Source: Agriotes lineatus (taxonomy: Eukaryota; Arthropoda; Insecta; Coleoptera; Elateridae). Taken from it: DNA of 64,000 nt. Below, in pieces: positions 1 through 12,300 of the stretch. The notes under the pieces were generated by a model, which worked only from the letters and a program-made list of their open reading frames with translations, was not told the DNA's origin and did no database searches. The stretch is from NCBI GenBank assembly GCA_940337035.1, contig OW679202.1, positions 43,541,763 through 43,605,762 on the forward strand. The letters run 5' to 3'. How positions within the stretch are numbered: position 1 is the first letter of the stretch; each line of letters starts with the position of its first letter. Position numbers and translations under genes: made by a program.

Positions 1-3000
1 CACTAATTGCAGAACGCTGAAGATTGTACTGAAACAACTGCAAACTATTTTTAAAATGCTTCAGAATGGCGCCTACCGTATTAAAAGTAGACAACATGTT
101 GTGGTAGAGCCTGTAAACGCCCTGGCAAACAAAGTTGGGCGTATTGGATATTATTTTGTTACCATAAATGCTCTTAGATTTGTCTATTTTAGTAGCGCTA
201 TATCTGTGTTAGAATGCGAAGCTTTTATGGCATCGGAATGCCGCTAGGTATACGTAACCTAATATAATTAATATACACTAATTGCAGAACGCTGAAGATT
301 GTACTGAAACAACTGCAAACTATTTTTAAAATGCTGCAGCATGGCGCCTACTGTATTAAAATTAGCCAACACGTTGTGGTAGAGCCTGTTAACGCTCTAG
401 CGAACGAACGGGAGCGTATTGGATATTATTTCGTTAGCAGAAGTGCTCTTAGATTTGTCTATTTTAGTAGCGCTATATCTGTGTTTGAATGCGAAGCTTT
501 TATGGCATCGGAATGCCGCTAGGTATACGTAACCTAATATAATTAATATACACTAATTGCAGAACGCTGAAGATTGTACTGAAACAACTGCAAACTATTT
601 TTAAAATGCTTCAGCATGGCGCCTACTGTTTTAAAAGTAGCCAACACGTTGTGGTAGAGCCTGTTAACGCTCTAGCAAACGAACGGGAGCGTATTGGATA
701 ATATTTCGTTAGCAGAAGTGCTCTTAGATTTGTCTATTTTAGTAGCGCTATATCTGTGTTAGAATGCGAAGCTTTTATGGCATCGGAATGCCGGTAGGTA
801 TACGTAACCTAATATAATTAATATACACTAATTGCAGAACGCTGAAGATTGTACTGAAACAACGGCAAACTATTTTTAAAATGCTTCAGCATGGCGCCTA
901 CTGTATTAAAATTAGCCAACACGTTGTGGTAGAACCTGTAAACGCTCTAGCGAACGAACGGGAGCGTAATGGATATTATTTCGTTAGCAGAAGTGCTCTT
1001 AGATTTGTCTATTTTAGTAGCGCTATATCTGTGTTAGAATGCGAAGCTTTTATGGCATCGGAAAGCCTCTAGGTATACGTCACCTAATAAAATTAATATA
1101 CACTAATTCCAGAACGCTGAAGATTGTACGGAAACAACTGCAAACTATTTTTAAAATGCTTCAGAATGGCGCCTACCGTATTAAAAGTAGACAACATGTT
1201 GTGGTAGAGCCTGTAAACGCCCTGGCAAACAAAGTGGGGCGTATTGGATATTATTTTGTTAGCATAAATGCTCTTAGATTTGTCTATTTTAGTAGCGCTA
1301 TATCTGTGTTAGAATGCGAAGCTTTTATGGTATCGGAATGCCGCTAGGTATACGTTACCTAATATAATTAATATACACTAATTGCAGAACGCTGAAGATT
1401 GTACTGAAACAACTGCAAACTATTCTTAAAATGCTTCAGCATGGCGCCTACTGTATTAAAATTAGCCAACACGTTGTGGTAGAGCCTGTAAACGATCTAG
1501 CGAACGAACGGGAGCGTATTGGATATTATTTCGTTAGCAGAAGTGCTCTTAGATTTGTCTATTTTAGTAGCGCTATATCTGTGTTAGAAGGCGAAACTTT
1601 AATGGCATCGGAAAGCCTCTAGGTATACGTAACCTAATAAAATTAATATACACTAATTGCAGAACGCTGAAGATTGTACTGAAACAACTGCAAACTATTT
1701 TTAAAATGCTTCAGCATGGCGCCTACTGTATTAAAATTAGCCAACACGTTGTGGTAGAGCGTGTAAACGCTCTAGCGAACGAACGGGAGCGTATTGGATA
1801 TTATTTCGTTAGCAGAAGTGCTCTTAGATTTGTCTATTTTAGTAGCGCTATATCTGTGTTAGAATGCGAAGCTTTTATGGCATCGGAATGCCGCTAGGTA
1901 TACCTAACCTAATATAATTAATATACACTAATTGCAGAACGCTGAAGATTGTACTGAAACAACTGCAAACTATTTTTAAAATGCTCCAGCATGGCGCCTA
2001 CTGTTTTAAAAGTAGCCAACACGTTGTGGTAGAGCCTGTTAACGCTCTAGCAAACGAACGGGAGAGTATTGGATATTAGTTCGTTAGCAGAAGTGCTCTT
2101 AGATTTGTCTATTTTAGTAGCGCTATATCTGTGTTAGAATGCGAAGCTTTTATGGCATCGGAATGCCGCTAGGTATACGTCACCTAATAAAATTAATATA
2201 CACTAATTGCAGAACGCTGAAGATTGTACTGAAGCAACTGCAAACTATTTATAAAATGCTTCAGCATGGCGCCTACTGTATTAAAATTAGCCAACACGTT
2301 GTGGTAGAGCCTGTAAACGCCCTGGCAAACAAAGTGGGGCGTATTGGATATTATTTTGTTAGCATAAATGCTCTTAGATTTGTCTATTTTAGTAGCGCTA
2401 TATCTGTGTTAGAAGGCGAAACTTTAATGGCATCGGAAAGCCTCTAGGTATACGTCACCTAATAAAATTAATATACACTAATTGCAGAACGCTGAAGATT
2501 GTACTGAAACAACTGCAAACTATTTTAAAATGCTTCAGCATGGCGCCTACTGTATTAAAATTAGCCAACACGTTGTGGTAGAGCCTGTAAACGACCTAGC
2601 GAACGAACGGGAGCGTAATGGATATTATTTCGTTAGCAGAAGTGCTCTTAGATGTGTCTATTTTAGTAGCGCTATATCTGTGTTAGAATGCGAAGCTTTT
2701 ATGGCATCGGAAAGCCTCTAGGTATACGTCACCTAATAAAATTAATATACACTAATTGCAGAACGCTGAAGATTGTACTGAAACAACTGCAAACTATTTT
2801 TAAAATGCTTCAGCATGGCGCCTACTGTTTGAAAAGTAGCCAATGCGTTGTGGTAAACCCTGTAAACGCTCTAGCGAACGAACGGGAGCGTATTGGATAT
2901 TATTTCGTTTGCAGAAATGCTCTTAGATTTGTCTATTTTAGTAGCGCTATATCTGTGTTAGAATGCGAATCTTTTATGGTATCGGAATGCCGCTAGGTAT

Positions 3001-6000
3001 ACGTTACCTAATATAATTAATATACACTAATTGCAGAACGCTGAAGATTGTACTGAAACAACTGCAAACTATTTTTAAAATGCTTCAGAATGGCGCCTAC
3101 CGTATTAAAAGTAGACAACATGTTGTGGTAGAGCCTGTAAACGCCCTGGCAAACAAAGTTGGGCGTATTGGATATTATTTTGTTACCATAAATGCTCTTA
3201 GATTTGTCTATTTTAGTAGCGCTATATCTGTGTTAGAATGCGAAGCTTTTATGGCATTGAAATGCCGCTAGGTATACGTAACCTAATATAATTAATATAC
3301 ACTAATTGCAGAACGCTGAAGATTGTACTGAAACAACTGCAAACTATTTTTAAAATGCTGCAGCATGGCGCCTACTGTATTAAAATTAGCCAACACGTTG
3401 TGGTAGAGCCTGTTAACGCTCTAGCAAACGAACGGGAGCGTATTGGATATTATTTCATTAGCAGAAGTGCTCTTAGACTTGTCTATTTTAGTAGCGCTAT
3501 ATCTGTGTTAGAATGCGAAGCTTTTATGGCATCGGAATGCCGGTAGGTATACGTAACCTAATATAATTAATATACACTAATTGCAGAACGCTGAAGATTG
3601 TACTGAAACAACTGCAAACTATTTTTAAAATGCTTCAGAATGGCCCCTACCGTATTAAAAGTAGACAACATGTTGTGGTAGAGCCTGTAAACGCCCTGGC
3701 AAACAAAGTGGGGCGTATTGGATATTATTTTGTTAGCATAAATGCTCTTAGATTTGTCTATTTTAGTAGCGCTATATCTGTGTTAGAAGGCGAAACTTTA
3801 ATGGCATCGGAAAGCCTCTAGGTATACGTCACCTAATAAAATTAATATACACTAATTGCAGAACGCTGAAGATTGTACTGAAACAACTGCAAACTATTTT
3901 TAAAATGCTTCAGCATGGCGCCGACTGTTTTAAAAGTAGCCAATACGTTGTGGTAGAGCCTGTTAACGCTCTAGCGAACGAACGGGAGCGTATTGGATAT
4001 TATTTCGTTAGCAGAAGTGCTCTTAGATTTGTCTATTTTAGTAGCGCTATATCTATATCTGTGTTAGAATGCGAAGCTTTTATGGCATCGGAATGCCGCT
4101 AGGTATACGTAACCTAATATAATTAATATACACTAATTGCAGAACCCTGAAGATTATACTGAAACAACTGCAAACTATTTTTAAAATACTTCAGCATGGC
4201 GCCTACTGTTTTAAAAGTAGCCAATACGTTGTGGTAGACCCTGTAAACGCTCTAGCGAACGAACAGGAGCGTATTGGATATTATTTCGTTTGCAGAAATG
4301 CTCTTAGATTTGTCTATTTTAGTAGCGCTATATCTGTGTTAGAATGCGAAGCTTTTATGGTATCGGAATGCCGCTAGGTATACGTAACCTAATATAATTA
4401 ATATACACTAATTGCAGAACGCTGAAGATTGTACTGAAACAACTGCAAACTATTTTTAAAATGCTTCAGAATGGCGCCTACCGTATTAAAAGTAGACAAC
4501 AGGTTGTGGTAGAGCCTGTAAACGCCCTGGCAAACAAAGTGGGGCGTATTGGATATTATTTTGTTAGCATAAATGCTCTTAGATTTGTCTATTTTAGTAG
4601 CGTTATATCTGTGTTAGAAGGCGAAACTTTAATGGCATCGGAAAGCCTCTAGGTATAAGTCACCTAATAAAATTAATATACACTAATTGCAGAACGCTGA
4701 AGATTGTACTGAAGCAACTGCAAACTATTTTTAAAATGCTTCAGCATGGCGCCTACTGTATTAAAATTAGCCAACACGTTGTGGTAGAGGCTGTAAACGC
4801 TCTAGCGAACGAACGGGAGCGTAATGGATATTATTTCGTTAGCAGAAGTGCTCTTAGATTTGTCTATTTTAGTAGCGCTATATCTGTGTTAGAATGCGAA
4901 GCTTTTATGGCATCGGAAAGCCTCTAGGTATACGTCACCTAATAAAATTAATATACACTAATTGCAGAACGCTGAAGATTGTACTGAAACAACTGCAAAC
5001 TATTTTTAAAATGCTTCAGCATGGCGCCTACTGTTTTAAAAGTAGCCAATACGTTGTGGTAGACCCTGTAAACGCTCTAGCGAACGAACGGGAGCGTATT
5101 GGATATTATTTCGTTTGCAGAAATGCTCTTAGATTTGTCTATTTTAGTAGCGCTATATCTGTGTTAGAATGCGAAGCTTTTATGGTATCGGAATGCCGCT
5201 AGGTATACGTAACCTAATATAATTAATATACACTAATTGTAAAACGCTGAAGATTGTACTGAAACAACTGCAAACTATTTTTAAAATGCTTCAGAATGGC
5301 GCCTACCGTATTAAAAGTAGACATGTTGTCGTAGAGCCTGTAAACGCCCTGGCAAACAAAGTGGGGCGTATTGGATATTATTTTGTTAGCATAAATGCTC
5401 TTAGATTTGTCTATTTTAGTAGCGCTATATCTGTGTTAGAAGGCGAAACTTTAATGGCATCGGAAAGCCTCTAGGTATACGTCACCTAATAAAATTAATA
5501 TACACTAATTGCAGAACGCTGAAGATTGTACTGAAACAACTGCAAACTATTTTTAAAATGCTTCAGCATGGCGCCGACTGTTTTAAAAGTAGCCAATACG
5601 TTGTGGTAGAGCCTGTTAACGCTCTAGCGAACGAACGGGAGCGTATTGGATATTATTTCGTTAGCAGAAGTGCTCTTAGATTTGTCTATTTTAGTAGCGC
5701 TATATCTATATCTGTGTTAGAATGCGAAGCTTTTATGGCATCGGAATGCCGCTAGGTATACGTAACCTAATATAATTAATATACACTAATTGCAGAACCC
5801 TGAAGATTGTACTGAAACAACTGCAAACTATTTTTAAAATACTTCAGCATGGCGCCTACTGTTTTAAAAGTAGCCAATACGTTGTGGTAGACCCTGTAAA
5901 CGCTCTAGCGAACGAACAGGAGCGTATTGGATATTATTTCGTTTGCAGAAATGCTCTTAGATTTGTCTATTTTAGTAGCGCTATATCTGTGTTAGAATGC

Positions 6001-7435
6001 GAAGCTTTTATGGTATCGGAATGCCGCTAGGTATACGTAACCTAATATAATTAATATACACTAATTGCAGAACGCTGAAGATTGTACTGAAACAACTGCA
6101 AACTATTTTTAAAATGCTTCAGAATGGCGCCTACCGTATTAAAAGTAGACAACAGGTTGTGGTAGAGCCTGTAAACGCCCTGGCAAACAAAGTGGGGCGT
6201 ATTGGATATTATTTTGTTAGCATAAATGCTCTTAGATTTGTCTATTTTAGTAGCGCTATATCTGTGTTAGAAGGCGAAACTTTAATGGCATCGGAAAGCC
6301 TCTAGGTATAAGTCACCTAATAAAATTAATATACACTAATTGCAGAACGCTGAAGATTGTACTGAAACAACTGCAAACTATTTTTAAAATGCTTCAGCAT
6401 GGCGCCTACTGTATTAAAATTAGCCAACACGTTGTGGTAGAGGCTGTAAACGCTCTAGCGAACGAACGGGAGCGTAATGGATATTATTTCGTTAGCAGAA
6501 GTGCTCTTAGATTTGTCTATTTTAGTAGCGCTATATCTGTGTTAGAATGCGAAGCTTTTATGGCATCGGAAAGCCTCTAGGTATACATCACCTAATAAAA
6601 TTAATATACACTAATTGCAGAACGCTGAAGATTATACTGAAACAACTGCAAACTATTTTTAAAATGCTTCAGCATGGCGCCTACTCTTTTAAAAGTAGCC
6701 AATACGTTGTGGTAGACCCTGTAAACGCTCTAGCGAACGAACGGGAGCGTATTGGATATTATTTCGTTTGCAGAAATGCTCTTAGATTTGTCTATTTTAG
6801 TAGCGCTATATCTGTGTTAGAATGCGAAGCTTTTATGGTATCGGAATGCCGCTAGGTATACGTAACCTAATATAATTAATATACACTAATTGTAAAACGC
6901 TGAAGATTGTACTGAAACAACTGCAAACTATTTTTAAAATGCTTCAGAATGGCGCCTACCGTATTAAAAGTAGACATGTTGTCGTAGAGCCTGTAAACGC
7001 CCTGGCAAACAAAGTGGGGCGTATTGGATATTATTTTGTTAGTATAAATGCTCTTAGATTTGTCTATTTTAGTAGCGCTATATCTGTGTTGGAAGGCGAA
7101 ACTTTAATGGCATCGGAAAGCCTCTAGGTATACGTCACCTAATAAAATTAATATACACTAATTGCAGAACGCTTAAGATTGTACTGAAACAACTGCAAGC
7201 TATTTTTAAAATGTTTCAGCATGGCGCCTACTTTATTAAAAGTAGCCAACACGTTGTGGTAGAGCCTGTAAACGCTCTGGCGAACGAACGGGAGCGTATT
7301 GGGTATTATTTCGTTAGCAGAAGTGCTCTTAGATTTGTCTATTTTAGTAGCGCTATATCTGTGTTAGAATGCGAAGCTTTTGTGGCATCGGAATGCCGCT
7401 AGGTATACGTAACCTAATAAAATTAATATACACTA
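1..7435. repeat. Tandem satellite array, ~275-bp monomer, 27 monomers
   Basis: The same unit recurs with ATG-anchored phase at 56, 331, 606, 881, 1156, 1431 and so on to 7211, a spacing of 275 bp. Local exceptions are 274 bp at 2256-2530, 281 bp where a 6-bp duplication sits, and 272 bp where 3 bp are missing. Each unit has the landmark CTAGGTATACGTAACC, an AT-rich linker and a 63-codon open frame. Two main monomer types differ at several places, for instance ALANERER versus ALANKVGR. The array runs off the left edge of the window, so its full size is unknown. The open frame is described under findings; I do not call it a gene. Confidence 0.97.
3905..7210. repeat. Two copies of a 1,653-bp six-monomer higher-order repeat
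   Basis: Diagnostic variants recur exactly 1,653 bp apart. A 6-bp duplication (ATATCT twice) occurs in the monomers at 3905 and 5558. A lost ATG (ATA) occurs at 4186 and 5839. A CAGGTTGTGG variant occurs at 4461 and 6114. A 3-bp deletion occurs at 5286 and 6939. 1,653 equals six monomers plus 6 minus 3 bp. The 7211 monomer lacks the 6-bp duplication, so a third copy does not follow. The two blocks look almost identical, which points to a recent segmental amplification. Confidence 0.93.
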
Positions 7436-7590
7436 ATTGCAGAGCGCTAATTGTGTTTGAAGGCAAAGCTTTAATGGTACTAGGTGTACGTAACGTAATA
7501 TAATTAATAGATAGTAATTACAGAATGCTAAAGATTGAAGAGAAACTGCAAACTTATTTTATAATGCTTCATCACGGCGCCTACTGTATG
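7436..7590. repeat. Degenerate terminal satellite monomers
   Basis: The array decays at its right edge. A monomer with a large internal deletion (about 7436-7520) is followed by a diverged partial unit that still carries recognisable pieces such as ACTGCAAAC and GGCGCCTACTGT. After about 7590 the satellite similarity ends. Divergence at the array edge is the usual pattern when unequal exchange homogenises only the interior. Confidence 0.8.
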
Positions 7591-9237
7591 AACGAGTCCG
7601 CAAAAGTACCAAAACTTCCCATCACTATTGTAGATTAATTTTGCTATATGGTACCCTTCAGGCAACAAAATTTTTTCAATGCTTTTTTTCCTGTAAATAT
7701 ACCTATAGCGTGATATTTGCACCCAGATATTAAGTGTCTTTCTTTTAGATGGAATTTACATCAGAAAGTTTATTTCCATGTTATATTTTTGGACTGCATT
7801 ACTAAATACATGCAGCAGTCTTTGTAAGCAGTCTTCGGTTAGTCGCACGGCATAGTATACAGGGTTATGCAACTTCAAGCCTGAACATTAGGGCTTCAAA
7901 AATAATAAGATACAAGGTTGATTAAATTGGAGCAAAGTTTCAGATTCTAATGTTAAATATTCAAAAAATTTATTGTACTTGCAGTCTTAGTTTGAGTTCT
8001 AAAGCAAAACCTAAAACTTCAGTTACCTTTAATGTTAAGTTATTTGTCATTTTGTTTCTGTTATCACAAATCATGGATTTGAACGAATATTATGGTGCAA
8101 CAAAAACAATTCAACTATACCACACCAACAATAACTGTAAGTAAAGGTAAGTGTAGCAGGTGTTTTATATAAGTAGGCTATGTGGTAAATAAATTACAAT
8201 CATTTACTTTAGAAACCTAATTTAACTGAATGTATTAATTTAAATTATCCATTTTGATGATTATAAAATAAAGGTATTTACTAACTTTAAGAATGTAAAT
8301 ATTTCTAAAGGTCACCAACTCAACTTTTTTCCATTTAAGCTCTCTTCTATTTTTAATAGCCGTGGAAGAAGAGCAGGCTATTACATATTCTATGTCTTAC
8401 TGATTTCGAGAAAGTATTAATGACTCATCTTTATCCATAGTTTCATGTAATCATGTTTGTAGTTTCTAGAACATGGAATAAAAAAATATTTTTAGAGACA
8501 TTAAGATTGTGGCGTTAGTATGCTCCATTGGATACTACATTTACAATACTGAAAATCTCAAATTGGTGACTTTTAAAAATCACACACTCTTTGCAAGAGC
8601 AAGGAAGTAATGTAGTTCTTAAAACGGTGATACTAGCAAAATGATTTAATTGCCAGTATAAAGGTAAAGTATGCAGTAGTGGTATCAGCTGTATCAGAAC
8701 TCAATGAACAGCCCAACACTGAGTTTTACGTCCTTTTTACTTAATTACTTACTTACCTTGGAATTTCTTTTTACTGCTAAGGTAGTTGGAGCACACTTAT
8801 TAGAAGAGAAAAGAATAAAAAATATTGAAAAAATAAAAATAAAAATTTTATGTCCTCCCACCCAACAGGCTTTTATTTGTACCTGGCCGCATGGCCACCC
8901 ATACATTTATAATAAATTGTTTTAATACTGAAGTCCATTCTTCCCTGAAACAGAATTTGTTACCGGTTTTTTCATTACATAAAACTGAGTTTTTATTGCA
9001 TCGTAAAAACAAGGGAATGTACAATTAAATTAGATACGGCTAAATATAATGCCCGTTTGATCTGTTATATTTAATTTACAAATAGGTAATTGTTTTTAAA
9101 AATTTTAGTTTTCTAAGTATTACTTACAATAATAAACTTATATACAATATGTGAGTTTATAATAATTAATTTTAGCTAACAATACTGCAATTAGAAAAGA
9201 ACACAAAAGAGGTGTTATAGTTAACTATATTTTGCAT
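7591..9237. other. Non-coding stretch between satellite and KDM7 stop codon
   Basis: No convincing gene or TE protein is visible. Short open frames here lack family motifs. Since the KDM7 stop codon lies at 9238-9240 on the minus strand, the right part (roughly 8900-9237) is probably its 3' untranslated region. Confidence 0.5.
8992..8997 (-). promoter_or_regulatory. Candidate polyadenylation signal for KDM7
   Basis: TTTATT on the plus strand reads AATAAA on the minus strand, about 240 bp beyond the KDM7 stop codon. The region is AT-rich, so chance occurrence is possible. No transcript evidence is available. Confidence 0.35.
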
Positions 9238-9326
9238 TCAATATATCATTTTGTGGATTTTTAAAATTTTTCCCAAACGTTGTTTCACCGTCTTCATTCC
9301 TTTTCTTTGTTTGTGTGATATCACTG
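9238..9326 (-). CDS. KDM7: KDM7 terminal exon (KQRLGKILK box)
   Basis: 89 bp, too short for a simple ORF scan. The acceptor on the minus strand is a pyrimidine-rich tract ending GCAGCAG, a tandem NAGNAG acceptor, so one residue may be optional. It encodes KGMKTVKQRLGKILKIHKM and ends TGA at 9238-9240. The AKQRLGKILK-type C-terminus is a hallmark of the PHF2/PHF8 family. Its phase fits the exon ending at 22438 exactly: two bases plus 29 codons including the stop. Confidence 0.9.
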
Positions 9327-12300
9327 CTGCAAAATAAAAAGATTAGTCCCGATTCAGTTTGGTATAATTGTGTAACAATCCAACAATATAATTAAAAATT
9401 ATTATTTTCAGTTGAACTATCATAATTAAAACTTTTGTAGTATAATTACAACTCCAGTGACTAACTTTTCAACTTGTTCTAAACACATGGGTGAAGTATG
9501 TCCTAATAGTAACCAGTTGAGTTCCAAACTGGTGTGTCTCTAGGTGGCAATATGAGAGTGACCATGATCTGCTTGGATTTATTCCTTGTGTGCACTTAAG
9601 TAGTGGAGGAGATAACTGGACAAGACTAAACCCATGCCAATGTTTGGGAATATCCCTGGTATGTACACTCACAACATAAACCGTACACTGCTGCAATAAG
9701 CAGCCTTTCACCATATAAAATTAATGTTATATTGGGGTTGTATCAGCAGGGGTATGATAACTTGTTTTAATAGTTTAGATCGGATCGACAAAGCTGTTAT
9801 CAAAATTTATCAATTCTCACGATATACACAGAAGGGCTTTAAGATAGTATAAGGTGCATACTATCTTAAATCCCTTTTTCTGCTCACGGAACCCGTAAGG
9901 AAAACTAATATTATTTACGCCAAATCAAAAAGAAAACACAGATGATGTTTGGTGCAAGCTTAAGAGAGATGGGAGAATAAAGGGGCACAATCACAACTGC
10001 TCAAACCTAACAAAGTATTAACACGAATTCCACCTTCTTGTTTAACTATATGTTCTCTATTTAACTTTTTCAAATCCTATATATATTTTCAAACATCGCA
10101 TGCCAATTTGCAAAACAATAGCCCAATTTATACCGCAGTTTTGAATGAAGTTTGGTGAAGAGTCATACTAAAAAGGCGAAATGAATAAATTGAATATCTT
10201 GGCGTTACACAGCAATAGGGTGCTGTGGCTAAGAAATTAGACCACACTCCTTACAGTCCTGATTAAACCCTGTCTGATTACTTTTTTATTGTATTTTAAA
10301 AAAGACCTCAGAAGAAATAGATACAAAGATGACAACGAACTCACAGCAGCTGTAATTTAAACACAAAATTGAAATATAATTTTTATTAAGGTTTATAGTT
10401 GTTATTAAAACATTTGAATACTTGCATTCTTAAACAATGAAACTATGTTGAAAAAATTTTTTTTTCGCTAAATCTTGTTTATTTTATGTTCTATTGACCA
10501 GGAATATAAAAAGGTCCCCTCGTAGATAATAAATTTTATCCCTAGCGCCAGTCATTTATCAATAATTCTACTAAATGGCCAGTCTTGGAAGTAGATTCAA
10601 GACCTTTACTATAGATCCTACCTTTAACGTCTAGTGGATCCTTTTTAAAATTCTAAGGCAGATGATACACATACCTCCCACTTCTCCAAAACTGTATGAA
10701 AACAGGGTCAAACGGAAAACTAACTGAGCAGACAGAAGGAAGGTTTTATCCAATAAGATTCCTTCAGGTACATGTATATCACTGCAAGGTTGCATCTGAA
10801 GCTAGCCTTTCGTCTTCTTCCACCCTTCCCTATTACGTAGACGAGGAAAACTACAGCACGTGACAACTAGCTGAAGCTCTGAGAATTGGATGCGCAGTAC
10901 TCTTAAGCCGAGTTGGCGGGGAAAATTCAGTTCTAACAAAATTGGGTTCGAGTGAAGATCAGTTGTTGTACCGATCTTCACTCAAAAATAATTTTGTCAG
11001 AACTGAATTGTCCCTGCCAACTAGGCTTAAGACTAGTGCGCATTCAAGTCTCAGAGCTTCAGCTAGTTGTCACGCACTGTAATTCTGCTTCCATCTCTTT
11101 TTGGGGATCCTCCTACTGATCTGCTGTTGTATGGGCATTTATTTTTACATATTTTTGTTTAAGTTATTCTCATTCATATGGTCGACGTGATTGTTCCACT
11201 CTTTTCTAATCTTCGTACACTTTACTACATCCTGCACTTAGGTTCTTTCTCTTATACTCTCGTTTGTTTGTTTATATCTGAGTGTTACTCCACTAATTGA
11301 TCTTAGAGTTTTCATCTCTACCAATATAAATGTTAATTTAGTTTTCTTGGTATCAGCCCTTGTTTCTCTTGCATACATCAATATAGATCTCACGATTATC
11401 TTGTAAATTTTGACTTTACTTTCTTTCATCATGTCTATTATTTCATACTGTATATTGTACACATCTGGCTATTCATAGTACTTTCTGCGCTTGCCAATTT
11501 AATTCTTCTTTTAGTTGTTTGCTGCTAGTAATATCAACTCCTAAATAGTTGAACATCATAACTTGTGTAACGACACGGACTAGTTCTAATTTGAATATAA
11601 TGGGAATCTTGGATATTACCGTAGATTTTTTTTATTGTATATATTTCGATATAATATTGCTTTGAGGTTATGTTTAACTGGTGTAATTGTTAGTGTAACA
11701 CAATATCTATGTTTGTTCTACCCATTTTGTATGCTCTGATATTGTACAGTCCATGATAAGGTTAAGTAGAAATTGGCATAAGAAGTTGCCTGTTTAATTT
11801 CTGCCCTTATCAGTATTGATGCTGCAGTATCTTGGTTGTGTTGCGACAGGAGCAGAGTGCACATCATGAACAAGTATATAGCGATAGTATTTAGCACAGT
11901 CGTGTTCAAAATCTCGAACAATTTTTTTTCCAGAAACTGAAAATCTCCACAGATTTCTTTGAAAAATATATAATTTGACACCTTGACAAGTAAATTAAAT
12001 CTGTCTAATAGGATTGAATCCATGGAGATATTCAATTTTCAGCCCAAATTATATTTGAAAAAAAACTGTCCCAGTATTATTTGAACAAGACTGTACAGGG
12101 TGGGCAAATTTGGATGTTTTCATAGGAGATATGAAAAAATGGACCAATCATCCTTGAACTCATTTTTCCAGAATAGCTTAGCAGTGAAAACCAAAATTGG
12201 CTATCATTCTCTTTTTGTGGCTATATCTTACTTATTTATGAAAATAGAGAAAAGTAATTTTTACGTTCTTCAGGCACTTTCTGATAAGAATCCAGTGAGG

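Noticed and set aside
1..7402. Repeated 63- and 102-codon ORFs as a tandem gene family
   Set aside because: They follow the satellite period, show many amino-acid changes, include internal stops in two monomers, and have no recognisable domain or promoter.
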